In this document: piece after piece, positions 16,085-24,506 of the stretch
Layout: every line of letters begins with the position of its first letter
Position numbering within the stretch: the first letter of the stretch is position 1
Assembly (NCBI GenBank): GCA_041300525.1
Contig: JBGLNJ010000001.1
Span: 248,001-312,000 of the forward strand
DNA from: JBGLNJ01 sp041300525
GTDB taxonomy: Bacteria; Chloroflexota; Anaerolineae; Fen-1058
Length of the DNA stretch: 64,000 nucleotides
Direction: 5' to 3'
Notes under the pieces: model-generated
What the model was told of the DNA's origin: nothing
Databases searched by the model: none
Seen by the model: only the letters and a program-made list of their open reading frames with translations
Made by a program: the position numbers and the translations under genes

Positions 16085-17605
16085 GTGCGTGGTCAACGGT
16101 TGCAAGTTCTTCAGGTGACCCTCGTGGCGATACTCGCGCTAGTATTGGCCGGATGGGCCATCAAGCCATCCGACACCCTGGCGCACTCTGACACGCTCAC
16201 CACAAACGCCGAGTCGCCGCTGCCAACGCCAACCTTTACCTCCACGCCTGATTTGCGTGACCTCTACGAACCGGACGATGTGACGGCTAGGCTCGTTGCC
16301 CTGGGCGAGACCCAAAGCCACAACTTTTTCCCCGAGGGCGATGTAGACAAACTAAAGTTCCTGGCCAAGTCCGGACGCTATTACCGCGTGCAGACACTTA
16401 ATCTGGCCCTGGGAGTGGACACTTCCCTGACGCTGACCGCGGGCACGCTGATGTACACGAATGATGACCGCGCGATTGGCGACCTGTCCTCCGATATCGC
16501 ATTTCAGGCCGCACCCGGCGCAGACGTAGACGCCATTGTGACGATCACGGACCGGGGACAATACGGAGCCGGCAAGACCTACCAGGTCATGGTTCAAGAG
16601 ATCATCATGACGCCGACGCCCACCAGCCCGCCTCCGCCGACAGCCACATCCACCTCGCTGCCACCCACGCCCACTTCTCCGCCGCCTACGCCGACTACAT
16701 CGCCGCCAACGCCGACGCCTCCGCCGATGGGAGCGACATGGTTCGGCTTTGATCCCGCGCGTTACGAAATCTCTTCTCCCAACGGTCTGGCGCATACGGT
16801 GTTGCAGATCAGCGAAGTGTCGAACCTGACCGGGGTAGAAGTCTGGATCAAATTCGATCCGAACATCGTACAAGTCAAGGAATTGACGCTGGGACCGATC
16901 TTGCGCATGTCCAATGCCCTGATCATTACCAACGAGATAGACAATGCCGAGGGCCGGATCAAACTGGCCGTTGCCCTGCCAGGCACAGCTGCGTTCAATG
17001 GCACGGGAGGGCTGGTCACGATCACGTGGAAGGGCAAGGCGGTTGGACAATCAGAGCTGACGTTGGAGAAACACGAACTGAGCCGCAGCAACGGCCAACC
17101 GATACCTCACACGACCAGGCCCGGCGCCATATCAGTTTCTTCCGTAACCGCGCAAGTTTCGGGCGTGGTGCTGCTGCAAGGCCGCACTAGCCACGGTGGG
17201 ACAGAAGTTTTGCTCTATGAGGAAACCTGCCCGGCCAGTTTCTCGGTTTTGTCCGTGGACGTTCCCGGCGCCCAGCGTGCGGTCACAGACGCTTCGGGTA
17301 CATTCCAGGCAAGCTCCGAGGGCAAATCTTTTCAGTGCTTGATGGTCTTTAGGGGCGGCTACCTGGCCGGCAAAGCGAGCGGCACGCCGTTGAGCGGCAG
17401 CCTGGGCACGCTCACGCTTCCCGGCGGCGACGTGGCCCAGGATGGCAGCATCAATATCTTTGATCTGACGCTCATTGCCGCGCGCGCCACTACCGGCGAT
17501 CCGACAGCCGATCTCAACGGCGATGGCCTGGTAAACATCTATGATCTGGTCACCGCCGCCAGCAACCTGGGGACGGTTGGCCCCGTCTCCAACTGGCAGC
17601 CATAA
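16085..17605 (+). CDS. Secreted protein: PPC-like domain, cohesin, carboxypeptidase-regulatory-like domain, dockerin
   Basis: 506 residues, GTG start with AAGGAGACAATT. Signal peptide about 1-33; a pre-peptidase C-terminal (PPC)-like beta domain about 55-170 (Y-E-P-D-D start, G-D-V-D-K); Thr/Pro linker about 174-215; cohesin about 218-355 (V-S-N-L-T-G-V-E, F-D-P-N-I-V); a carboxypeptidase-regulatory-like beta domain about 357-437 that opens with V-L-L-Q-G-R; dockerin 438-506 with two F-hand repeats (D-G-S-I-N-I-F-D-L and D-L-N-G-D-G-L-V-N-I-Y-D-L). Cohesin and dockerin bind each other with high affinity in cellulosomes. Having both on one chain allows chain or ring assembly. First of six cohesin genes. 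Confidence 0.87.
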   Translation: MRGQRLQVLQVTLVAILALVLAGWAIKPSDTLAHSDTLTTNAESPLPTPTFTSTPDLRDLYEPDDVTARLVALGETQSHNFFPEGDVDKLKFLAKSGRYYRVQTLNLALGVDTSLTLTAGTLMYTNDDRAIGDLSSDIAFQAAPGADVDAIVTITDRGQYGAGKTYQVMVQEIIMTPTPTSPPPPTATSTSLPPTPTSPPPTPTTSPPTPTPPPMGATWFGFDPARYEISSPNGLAHTVLQISEVSNLTGVEVWIKFDPNIVQVKELTLGPILRMSNALIITNEIDNAEGRIKLAVALPGTAAFNGTGGLVTITWKGKAVGQSELTLEKHELSRSNGQPIPHTTRPGAISVSSVTAQVSGVVLLQGRTSHGGTEVLLYEETCPASFSVLSVDVPGAQRAVTDASGTFQASSEGKSFQCLMVFRGGYLAGKASGTPLSGSLGTLTLPGGDVAQDGSINIFDLTLIAARATTGDPTADLNGDGLVNIYDLVTAASNLGTVGPVSNWQP

Positions 17606-17827
17606 AAGACTGTCGGGCTGTTTGCGAAAGGAGGTGCGACACATCAACGACAACAGAGCGATGGACAGGTGAATGGAGCGCAAGTAGCGCAGAGCTTGTG
17701 CGTACCGCTCCAGTTTATCGAGGCGAGAGTCGTCAAGTCCACATAGCAAAGCAGAGTCGCGGCGTTGCTGCAACGCAGAATCACTTTCCACTTGTTATGT
17801 GCCAGACTACTGATGTAGACTGTGTAC

Positions 17828-17850
17828 ATCGGGATCACGGGCGGAAACGA
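17828..17850 (+). promoter_or_regulatory. 23-base leader motif shared by two cohesin/dockerin genes (copy 2)
   Basis: One-base variant of the motif at 16029-16051, placed 49 bases before the ATG at 17900. The rest of the 294-base gap 17606-17899 shows nothing else that I can name with confidence. Confidence 0.5.
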
Positions 17851-17899
17851 AGTGATGGGCATCGTTCGCCGCACACAAAAAACCTAAGGAGGCAATAAC

Positions 17900-18865
17900 A
17901 TGCAAGCCCAGAAATATCGTTCGATGTTTAAAGCGTTGGGACTGGCGGCGGTGGCCATCGCGCTGACAGTCGCTTTCCAGCCGGTGGGTCTTTCGATGGC
18001 GCAAGGGGGGACGCGCATCTATCTTGACCCCGCGTCTCTGACGCTGCCGGGCGTGACGGAGGTCAAGGTGGAAAATGTGAGCAACCTGGCTGGCGTCGAG
18101 TTCCACCTCTCGTTCAATCCCAGCGTGGTTGAGGTCGTCTCTGCCACGGCCGGATCGTTCTTTACGGGCAACACGGTTCCCATGCCGATCGTTCCCGTTT
18201 TTGACAACACGCTCGGCACAGTTGACTTTGTCGGCTCGGTGGTCACGCCCACGCAGCCCTTTACGGGCACGAATACGACGGTAGCCGTCATTACGTGGAA
18301 AGCCAAGTCCGCGACCTGCACTCCAGGCACCATCACTTTCACCAGCAGCAAGCTGTCCGATCCGAACGGCTTTGCGATCTTGCACACCAGAACCGATGGC
18401 AGTTATTGTCCGGTGCCGCCAACGCCCACGGGCAAAGTATTGCTGCAAGGCCGCACCAATCACGCGGGCACGATGGTATACCTGACCGAGGACGCCTGCC
18501 CCACGGTGCAGGCTTTGTCTGTCAAAGGGTTGCCAAATGTCGTCACGGGCGTCACGGATGCTCAAGGCAACTTTACGATTACGCCTCTGGTGGGCAAGAC
18601 CTACCAATGCCTGCTCGCCACGCACGACATGTACCTGGTGGCGCGCAAGGTCTATACGGCGCCGGGGGATCAGGGTACCGTGACTTTGCTGGGCGGCAAT
18701 GTCGTGCCTGACAAGACCGTCAACATCTTTGACCTGGCGCGCATCGCCAACGCAATCGGCGGAACGGACGCGACCGTGGACATTAACGCCGATGGCAAAG
18801 TGGACGTGTACGACCTGACCATCGCGGCGGGCAACTTTGGCAAAGAGGGGCCACTCCCCTGGTGA
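17900..18865 (+). CDS. Secreted cohesin-dockerin protein
   Basis: 321 residues, ATG with AAGGAGG. Signal peptide about 1-35; cohesin about 37-165 (V-S-N-L-A-G-V-E-F, F-N-P-S-V-V); carboxypeptidase-regulatory-like domain about 173-255 (V-L-L-Q-G-R-T-N-H-A-G-T); dockerin about 258-321 with repeats V-N-I-F-D-L and D-I-N-A-D-G-K-V-D-V-Y-D-L. It lacks any catalytic module, so it looks like a minimal adaptor that could link units of a surface assembly. Shares its leader motif with the previous gene. Confidence 0.87.
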   Translation: MQAQKYRSMFKALGLAAVAIALTVAFQPVGLSMAQGGTRIYLDPASLTLPGVTEVKVENVSNLAGVEFHLSFNPSVVEVVSATAGSFFTGNTVPMPIVPVFDNTLGTVDFVGSVVTPTQPFTGTNTTVAVITWKAKSATCTPGTITFTSSKLSDPNGFAILHTRTDGSYCPVPPTPTGKVLLQGRTNHAGTMVYLTEDACPTVQALSVKGLPNVVTGVTDAQGNFTITPLVGKTYQCLLATHDMYLVARKVYTAPGDQGTVTLLGGNVVPDKTVNIFDLARIANAIGGTDATVDINADGKVDVYDLTIAAGNFGKEGPLPW

Positions 18866-18923
18866 CAACCGGCGGCGGGATGCGCTCATAACACAAATAG
18901 CGCAATCGCCAGACATGGGACCT

Positions 18924-18958
18924 CGGAGATCGCGGCCTGATTCCGCCTGCGATCTCCG
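18924..18958. repeat. Hairpin with 10-bp arms
   Basis: CGGAGATCGC (18924-18933) and GCGATCTCCG (18949-18958) with a 15-base loop, 59 bases after the cohesin-dockerin stop. No T-run follows, so it is a stem-loop repeat or RNA-stability element more than a classic terminator. Confidence 0.5.
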
Positions 18959-19024
18959 GGGTGACTGTGCTATCCTTAATCTGCTATACTTGGCACGGGC
19001 ACAATTTGCGCTTTTGCGTGGCCC

Positions 19025-19104
19025 TGTCATTGCGAGCGAAGCGAAGCAATCTCCTTGCGCCATGTGAATGAGATTGCTTCGTCGCTCCGCTCCTCGCAAT
19101 GACA
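19025..19104. repeat. MITE-like palindromic repeat
   Basis: Left arm 19025-19053 begins TGTCATTGCGAGCGAAGCG and ends GCAATCTC; right arm 19070-19104 is its near-complement and ends CTCGCAATGACA. The arms differ by a small insertion in the right arm. Outside them a second pair (TTGCGCTTTT near 19007, AAAAGCGCAA near 19108) extends the palindrome. Short palindromes of this kind are widespread in Chloroflexota and other environmental genomes (recalled, not searched). The 413-base gap 18866-19278 otherwise holds only the hairpin at 18924. Confidence 0.7.
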
Positions 19105-19278
19105 GAAAAGCGCAATCTGTGACCGCGTGCAGTATATCAATGCGCGAGACACCGTGTGTTGCAGCCGCCTGCGGCTCTTTCGTCTTGCGCTGCTGGCTTT
19201 TAATGGATACGACGACTGGAACCCGGTTTCCCGGCATCGTTTCAAAAAAAGACCGGCCCACAGCAAACGGAGGCAAAC

Positions 19279-20784
19279 ATGAAAACTGAGCACAATGCTG
19301 CTTGGAAAGCTCTCAGGGTGATTTTCCTGGCAGGGGTGGCGATTGCCCTGGTCACGGCGCTCGTTATATCCGGCCGTATCGCGTTGGCCGGGCAGGGCGA
19401 TAAACTTGCGGCGAGCCGCCCGCCAAACGTGTTGGCCGAGCCAACGCCGGAGCCTTCACCGGCGGCTCCGCGCGCCCCACTTCCGCAAAGCGTGGCCGTG
19501 CCGGCGCAGTGCAGCGGCGTCAACTGCACGATCTCGTCCCGCGTCGGATGGCAGCAAACGTCCTGGACGTTGAAGCAAGGTGATCCATTTTCCGTCGCCT
19601 ATCTCAACGGAACGTGGACGGTGGACCAAAGAAGCTTGCCGTTCGTGGGGCCGGAAGGATATTCCGCCGAGGTGGACAGCCGGATCGGTTACGCGGATTG
19701 GTGCAAGGTCAACCGTGGAGTGCCTTATGCGGCCATGCTCGGCAAGATAGATGATGGGCCATCGTTCCTGGTGGGGCGGGGGGGCAATTTCACTGCTGAT
19801 CGAGATGGCCCGCTGTATCTGCAAATCAATGACGGCACACAGTGCCAGGGCGATAACGAGGGTTCTATCATCATGCAAATACCAACGCCACTGTGCGCGC
19901 GCTTGTATATTGATCCACCCACCCGGCATATTCCGCTGGGTGGCAGGGACACAACGGCAGTGCGGGTAGCGAATGCAGTCAGTTTGTACGGCGTCGAGTT
20001 CCGCCTGATCTTTGATCCAAGTGTCGTGCAAGTGGTGGATGCCGATCCCAACACGCCGGGCGCGCAGATCGGTCTTGGCGCGTGGTTCAGTGGCAAGGAC
20101 TATTTTGTCGCCCGGAACCAGGTGAGCAATGGCGTCATCGAGCTGGCCGTGACGCTCGCGGCGCCGACCGGCCCCGACGGCTTGGGCGAGTTGGCCGTCG
20201 TCACCTGGCAGCGAGGTGGGGCTGGCCCGTCGGCGCTCACGCTGGTGCAGACCAAGCTTTCGGATCGCAATGGCCTGGCGATATGCCACAGCGTCGAGAA
20301 CGGCAGTATTGATGGTGTGGTGAATGGCGACGGCATATCGGGACGGGTCTTGTTGCAGGGCGCCCAGAATCACAGCGGCACGAACGTGTTCCTGACCAAA
20401 GAGTTGCGCCTGTATTCCGGCAAGATTTCGGCGCTCGACCTGGTCGGTGTGCCGCTCGGCGTCACGGACACCAATGGATACTTTAAAGTCGTGCCGGAGC
20501 CTGGTCAAACTTATGGCTGGCTGTGGGTCTATCGCCCGTGCTATCTGACAGGCCAGCAGAAATTGCCCCAGCCGGGCAACCTGGGCACGCTGACGCTCCC
20601 GGCCGGTGACCTGAACGAGGATGACCGTGTCAACATTTTTGATCTGACGATCATGGGCCATCGCTACGGGACGAGCGGCTCGTGCGCCGACTATAACCAA
20701 ACAGGTGCGGTAGACATCTTTGACTTGGTGATGGCCGCCAACAACTTGGGCAAGTATGGGCCTGTGCATGACTGGCAGCCGTAA
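19279..20784 (+). CDS. Secreted protein: LecA/PA-IL-like domain, cohesin, regulatory-like domain, dockerin
   Basis: 501 residues, ATG with GGAGG. Signal peptide about 1-38, short Pro-rich stretch, then about 85-205 a PA-IL (LecA)-like beta domain: W-T-L-K-Q-G-D, G-K-I-D-D-G, L-Y-L-Q-I-N-D and D-N-E-G-S, the pattern of galactose-binding lectin-type modules. Cohesin about 210-345 (L-Y-G-V-E-F-R, F-D-P-S-V-V), carboxypeptidase-regulatory-like domain about 350-430, dockerin about 433-501 (V-N-I-F-D-L, V-D-I-F-D-L). It could bring sugar binding to a cohesin-dockerin assembly. Its cohesin is closest to that of the subtilase at 22127. Confidence 0.85.
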   Translation: MKTEHNAAWKALRVIFLAGVAIALVTALVISGRIALAGQGDKLAASRPPNVLAEPTPEPSPAAPRAPLPQSVAVPAQCSGVNCTISSRVGWQQTSWTLKQGDPFSVAYLNGTWTVDQRSLPFVGPEGYSAEVDSRIGYADWCKVNRGVPYAAMLGKIDDGPSFLVGRGGNFTADRDGPLYLQINDGTQCQGDNEGSIIMQIPTPLCARLYIDPPTRHIPLGGRDTTAVRVANAVSLYGVEFRLIFDPSVVQVVDADPNTPGAQIGLGAWFSGKDYFVARNQVSNGVIELAVTLAAPTGPDGLGELAVVTWQRGGAGPSALTLVQTKLSDRNGLAICHSVENGSIDGVVNGDGISGRVLLQGAQNHSGTNVFLTKELRLYSGKISALDLVGVPLGVTDTNGYFKVVPEPGQTYGWLWVYRPCYLTGQQKLPQPGNLGTLTLPAGDLNEDDRVNIFDLTIMGHRYGTSGSCADYNQTGAVDIFDLVMAANNLGKYGPVHDWQP

Positions 20785-20813
20785 GGGACCTGGAAAGATT
20801 AATTGTCTGACCT

Positions 20814-20919
20814 GCCGGGAGACCATCAGGCTCTACTTTGACGCCTTCAACAACGGCAATCGCGGTGTGACGGCCATGTACGTAGACGACGTTTCGCTAT
20901 AGATGTGCCCGGCGCCATA
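20814..20919 (+). pseudogene. Remnant of a secreted protein C-terminus (copy A)
   Basis: Encodes a tail of the type L-Y-F-D-A-F-N-N-G-N-R-G-V-T-A-M-Y-V-D-D-V-S-L followed by a stop, the end of a jelly-roll domain common in secreted proteins. It starts 29 bases after the dockerin gene and has no start codon or N-terminal part. Copy B at 21905-22010 matches it base for base without gaps apart from scattered substitutions, including 17 bases after the stop. Confidence 0.75.
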
Positions 20920-20952
20920 ATCGTTGCCGGCGTTTGGTTGTGTGAAGAACAT

Positions 20953-20988
20953 GAGGCACTTGCCGCTTGACGGCAAGTGCCTCTTTGC
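20953..20988 (+). terminator. Rho-independent terminator
   Basis: GAGGCACTTGCCG, loop CTTGA, CGGCAAGTGCCTC (perfect 13-bp stem, 20953-20983), then TTTGCTT. Ends the transcript of the cohesin/dockerin gene plus remnant A and also faces the convergent toxin gene. Confidence 0.85.
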
Positions 20989-21008
20989 TTATCGAGGATG
21001 GATCGGAT

Positions 21009-21368
21009 TCAGCGCCAGTTGCCGAGGTATTCTAGCCGGTCGCGCATGTCGGCGGCGGACAGCGCGCCAAGCAACGTGAGCAAACGGCGAATGATCACGC
21101 CCACCTGGAGTTGCTCGGAGACAATGATACCGGCGTGATGTCGGCCCGTGGACATATCGGCGTAGTGCAGGCGGGCAAAGTCTTGCACGTTAAAAGTCAA
21201 AACGGCGCGGCCCAGTTCGGCAGCGTATTCCAGGTGCCGCTCATCGGGAATCTCGATCAGACCGGCCTCTTTGGATGTCAGCACATCCACCGACTTGGCG
21301 CGCAGGGCCTTGACCAGGGCGCGGCTGATCGTGTCCTCGTCCAGATACAGTCGGATAGGATCAGGCAT
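21009..21368 (-). CDS. PIN-like toxin of DUF5615 family
   Basis: 119 residues from ATG 21368; the longer in-frame start upstream would lie inside the antitoxin gene. N-terminal L-Y-L-D-E-D (acidic metal ligands), central V-L-T-F-N-V-Q-D-F and a H-A-G-I-I-V segment match DUF5615 PIN-like nucleases, usually paired with DUF433 antitoxins, as here. The start overlaps the antitoxin stop by 8 bases, so they are one operon. Predicted to cut RNA when free of its partner (family knowledge). Confidence 0.88.
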   Translation of the reverse strand: MPDPIRLYLDEDTISRALVKALRAKSVDVLTSKEAGLIEIPDERHLEYAAELGRAVLTFNVQDFARLHYADMSTGRHHAGIIVSEQLQVGVIIRRLLTLLGALSAADMRDRLEYLGNWR

Positions 21369-21768
21369 GGGGTCGCGCTCCGAACTCGCGCATGACGCGC
21401 TCTTCGGAATTGGCGAGGATGTCGGCTTCGATCTCGTCTCGATGCCGGTGATAGAAAGCCAGCGCCGCATACACCGAGGCAAGCTCCAGGCTCATCTCGT
21501 CGGCGATTTCTTCCGGTGTGAGGCCCAGCTTGTAATGGGCGACGACCGTGCGAACTGTCACGCCTGTGCCGGCGATGATGGGCCGCCCGCCGCGCAGCGC
21601 CGGATCGCGGACGATGCCGTTGTACTCAACGGCGTCTGCCGTTTCCGAACTGGCGTTGATCAACCACTCCACCACGTGCGCGGGATCGGTTTTCTGTTTA
21701 GAGGCCAGCGATTGCAGCCGGGCGTATAGGCTGGCCGGGATTTCAATCGTCGTGGCATTGGCGCTCAT
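21361..21768 (-). CDS. DUF433 antitoxin
   Basis: 135 residues. The central part R-D-P-A-L-R-G-G-R-P-I-I-A-G-T-G-V-T-V-R followed by G-L-T-P-E-E-I-A is the DUF433 winged-helix signature; the N-terminal ~50 residues resemble a VapB-like dimer arm. It overlaps and precedes the DUF5615 toxin gene. The pair lies between two remnants of the same secreted protein, which suggests arrival by recombination between direct repeats. Confidence 0.9.
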   Translation of the reverse strand: MSANATTIEIPASLYARLQSLASKQKTDPAHVVEWLINASSETADAVEYNGIVRDPALRGGRPIIAGTGVTVRTVVAHYKLGLTPEEIADEMSLELASVYAALAFYHRHRDEIEADILANSEERVMREFGARPHA

Positions 21769-21816
21769 GCTTCACCTCAATCGAACTATTCATCATTCGA
21801 GACGGTTGGTCCTTGA

Positions 21817-21993
21817 ATGATGATAATGATACCACGTTTTTGGATGCGCGTCTTTAGTGACGCCCGCGCCTGGACGCCTTACGAATTCGAGTTGAGGGAC
21901 CGCACCGGGGAGACCGTCAGGCTCTATTTTGACGCCTTCAACAACGGCAATCGCGGCGTGACGGCCATGTACGTGGACAACGTTTCGCTGTAG
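21817..21993 (+). pseudogene. Remnant of a secreted protein C-terminus (copy B)
   Basis: A 58-codon frame beginning in an ATG-rich stretch and reading W-T-P-Y-E-F-E-L, then L-Y-F-D-A-F-N-N-G-N-R-G-V-T-A-M-Y-V-D-N-V-S-L and a stop. It lacks a signal peptide and most of the domain, so it is a 3' fragment. The part from 21905 on, including 17 bases past the stop, repeats copy A. The gap 21769-22126 holds only this and the terminator behind it. Confidence 0.7.
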
Positions 21994-22032
21994 GTGTGTC
22001 CGGCGCCATAGCCGCTGCACTCCAAGAGTCTA

Positions 22033-22072
22033 CCTTCCCGCTGGTCTTGCTTCAGCCTGCGGGAGGTTTTTT
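22033..22072 (+). terminator. Rho-independent terminator
   Basis: CCTTCCCGC and GCGGGAGG arms (one G-T wobble) around a 17-base loop, followed by six T. Lies 40 bases after remnant B and just before the subtilase gene. Confidence 0.75.
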
Positions 22073-22126
22073 GTTGTGTGGCGGCCAGAGGCGACGGGAT
22101 GTATAATAGCAGCCAGGCGCCGAGCT

Positions 22127-24376
22127 ATGAATCAATGTGTCTGCTACAGAATCTTGAAAGCAATTGGGTCGGCTGTGTTGGCGTTTGCTCTAGCCGCTAC
22201 ACTCAACTGGCCGGGCGACCCCGCCCTCGCCCAACCTGCGCGGCAGTTCGCTCCGGCGGACCCGGTCGAGCAGGCGGTACAGACAAACGGCACAACGCGA
22301 GTCGTCGTGGCCTTGCGGTTGCCGTATGCCAGTTCCGCGGTGGGCGCTCGCAAGGTTCAGGTGGCGCAGGCGCAAAGCCGCGTAATCCAGGCGCTAGCCG
22401 CTCCCGGCGATTTTCAGGTGACGCGCCGCTACCAAACGGTTCCCGGTCTCGTGGGCGTGGTGACGCCTCAGGGCTTGGAGAGCTTGCGCCGCAATCCAAA
22501 TGTCCAGGCCGTCGCGCTCGATATGCCGATTCAGGCGCTCGATGGCGAGAGCGCCGCTTTGATTCGCGCCGACCGCGTGTGGAACGATCTCGGTTTGACG
22601 GGCGCAGGAATCAACGTCGCGGTGGTGGATACCGGCGTTGACCGCGCGCATCCCGACCTCGCCGATCACATCGTCGCTCAACATTGTTTCAGCAAAGGCA
22701 GTTGCCCTCCCTCGGGTTCGGACGAAGGCGAGGATGCCCAGGACGAAAATGGGCATGGCACGCACGTCGCCGGCATCATCACGAGCCGGGGCGTGGCCAG
22801 CCCACGCGGCATTGCGCCGGATGCGGGCTTTGTCGCAGTGCGGGTCATGGATAGAAACGCTTCCGGGTGGAACTCGGACATGATCGCCGGGATTGATTGG
22901 ATCGTGGCCAACCAAGCTCAGTTCAATATCAAAGCCATCAACATGAGCCTGGGCGCTGGCCGGTACGCCGATGTGTGCGATGCGCAAGACGCCAATACGA
23001 TGTTACAGGCTTTGGCGCTGGAGGCTGCGCGCCAGGCCGGCATTGTCACATTTGCCGCATCGGGCAACGAAGGGTTGACCGGTGGCATGGTGGCCCCGGC
23101 CTGCATTTCCAGCGTTGTGTCCGTGGGCGCAGTGTATGATGCCAACCTCGGCGCTACCACCTGGCCGCCCTGCTCCGATGCCAATGCGACGGCCGACCAA
23201 GTCACTTGCTTTAGCAACAGCAGTTCCACGCTAGATTTGCTGGCTCCGGGCGCGGTGATCGTCTCGACCGCATTGGGCGGCGGGCAAGTGAGCAAGAGCG
23301 GCACCTCGATGGCTTCGCCGCACGCCGCAGCGGTGGCCGCATTGATGTTGCAAGCCTATCCGACTCTGACGCCGGCCGAAATCGAAACGGCGCTCAAGCG
23401 CACGGGCGCGCCGATTACGGATCGCCGCACGGGCCGCGTCACGCCGCGCATTGATGCGCTGGCGGCGGTCACGCGCGTCATCTCTGATCACGTTACTGCC
23501 GCTGTCGGCATTGTGCCATCCAATTTGCAACTCGCCGTCGGAGCTGCGACGACGGCCACGCTGCAAGTAGACGCCATGCGCGACCTCTATAGTGTGGATT
23601 GGCGTCTCGCTTTCGATCCAAACCTGGTGCAGGTCGTGGACGCTGAACCCAACACACCGGGCGTGCAGATCGCGGTCAGCGCGTTGATGCGCGGGCGGGA
23701 CTATGTGGTGACCCGCAACCAGGCGGACAACGCAACCGGCGTCGTAGAGTTTAGTGTCGCTTTGCGCGCGCCGGCTTCGCCGATCAATGGCTCAGGCGCA
23801 GTGGCGAGCATCACTTGGCGGGGCAAGGGCGTCGGCCAGGCGGCCATCACGTTCCAACGCTCACGGCTGGCTCGCCCCGGCGGTGGCGTCATCCCGCACA
23901 CGATCAAGAATGGCACAGTCCAGGTTCGCGCCGGTTCGATATCCGGCACGGTGTTGCTGCAAGGCCGCGTGAACCAAAGTGACACCATCGTTTATCTGAC
24001 TCAAGAACGCTGCGTGGTCCGGCCCGCACAAGTCGTCACCCCCAGTGTGCCCTCTGCGGTCACCGACGCTCAGGGACATTTTGAAATCGTCCCTGCGCCG
24101 GCAAGCAACTATCCATGTCTGCAAACCATTCGGCCTGGATACCTGGTCGGCCAAAAGAGCGATCCCCAGGGGGATGTGGGGACGATCACATTGCCCGGCG
24201 GCGACGTGACCGGCGATAACGTCATCAATATCTTTGATCTGGCGTTGGTCGCTTCGCAATATGGAGGCGGCGATCCGCTCGCCGACGTGAACGGCGATGG
24301 CGTCGTGAACATTTTCGACCTGGCTTTGGTCGCCAACAACTTTGGCAAGACGGGACCTGTCACCACTTGGCGCTAG
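22127..24376 (+). CDS. Secreted S8 subtilase with cohesin and dockerin
   Basis: 749 residues from ATG 22127, chosen because it gives a clean signal peptide (about 1-36); a GTG 51 bases upstream is in frame. A TATAAT lies at 22102. Residues about 55-135 are an I9-type propeptide. Peptidase domain about 145-470 has the full triad: D168 (V-V-D-T-G), H210 (N-G-H-G-T-H), S394 (G-T-S-M-A-S-P) and oxyanion N314 (S-G-N-E). Then cohesin about 478-615, carboxypeptidase-regulatory-like domain about 620-690 and dockerin about 692-749 with two canonical repeats. A protease that carries both halves of the docking pair is unusual and suggests a multi-protein proteolytic surface complex. Confidence 0.92.
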   Translation: MNQCVCYRILKAIGSAVLAFALAATLNWPGDPALAQPARQFAPADPVEQAVQTNGTTRVVVALRLPYASSAVGARKVQVAQAQSRVIQALAAPGDFQVTRRYQTVPGLVGVVTPQGLESLRRNPNVQAVALDMPIQALDGESAALIRADRVWNDLGLTGAGINVAVVDTGVDRAHPDLADHIVAQHCFSKGSCPPSGSDEGEDAQDENGHGTHVAGIITSRGVASPRGIAPDAGFVAVRVMDRNASGWNSDMIAGIDWIVANQAQFNIKAINMSLGAGRYADVCDAQDANTMLQALALEAARQAGIVTFAASGNEGLTGGMVAPACISSVVSVGAVYDANLGATTWPPCSDANATADQVTCFSNSSSTLDLLAPGAVIVSTALGGGQVSKSGTSMASPHAAAVAALMLQAYPTLTPAEIETALKRTGAPITDRRTGRVTPRIDALAAVTRVISDHVTAAVGIVPSNLQLAVGAATTATLQVDAMRDLYSVDWRLAFDPNLVQVVDAEPNTPGVQIAVSALMRGRDYVVTRNQADNATGVVEFSVALRAPASPINGSGAVASITWRGKGVGQAAITFQRSRLARPGGGVIPHTIKNGTVQVRAGSISGTVLLQGRVNQSDTIVYLTQERCVVRPAQVVTPSVPSAVTDAQGHFEIVPAPASNYPCLQTIRPGYLVGQKSDPQGDVGTITLPGGDVTGDNVINIFDLALVASQYGGGDPLADVNGDGVVNIFDLALVANNFGKTGPVTTWR

Positions 24377-24506
24377 TGCAAGGGTCGGATTCCGAAACCC
24401 AAACTTTACTCGTTCGTAACCCAATTGGCACACAGCATATTCTGGAATGGGTGTATCATCAGAAGGCAACATTGCTCAGGCATCCTTGCGAGGGTGAGAC
24501 GACAAC

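Noticed and set aside
17640..17791. Minus-strand frame reading L-D-K-L-E-R-Y-A-Q-A-L-R-Y-L as a transposase tail
   Set aside because: The resemblance to transposase C-termini is vague, no DDE residues or inverted repe­ats are visible, and a start or upstream part is absent.
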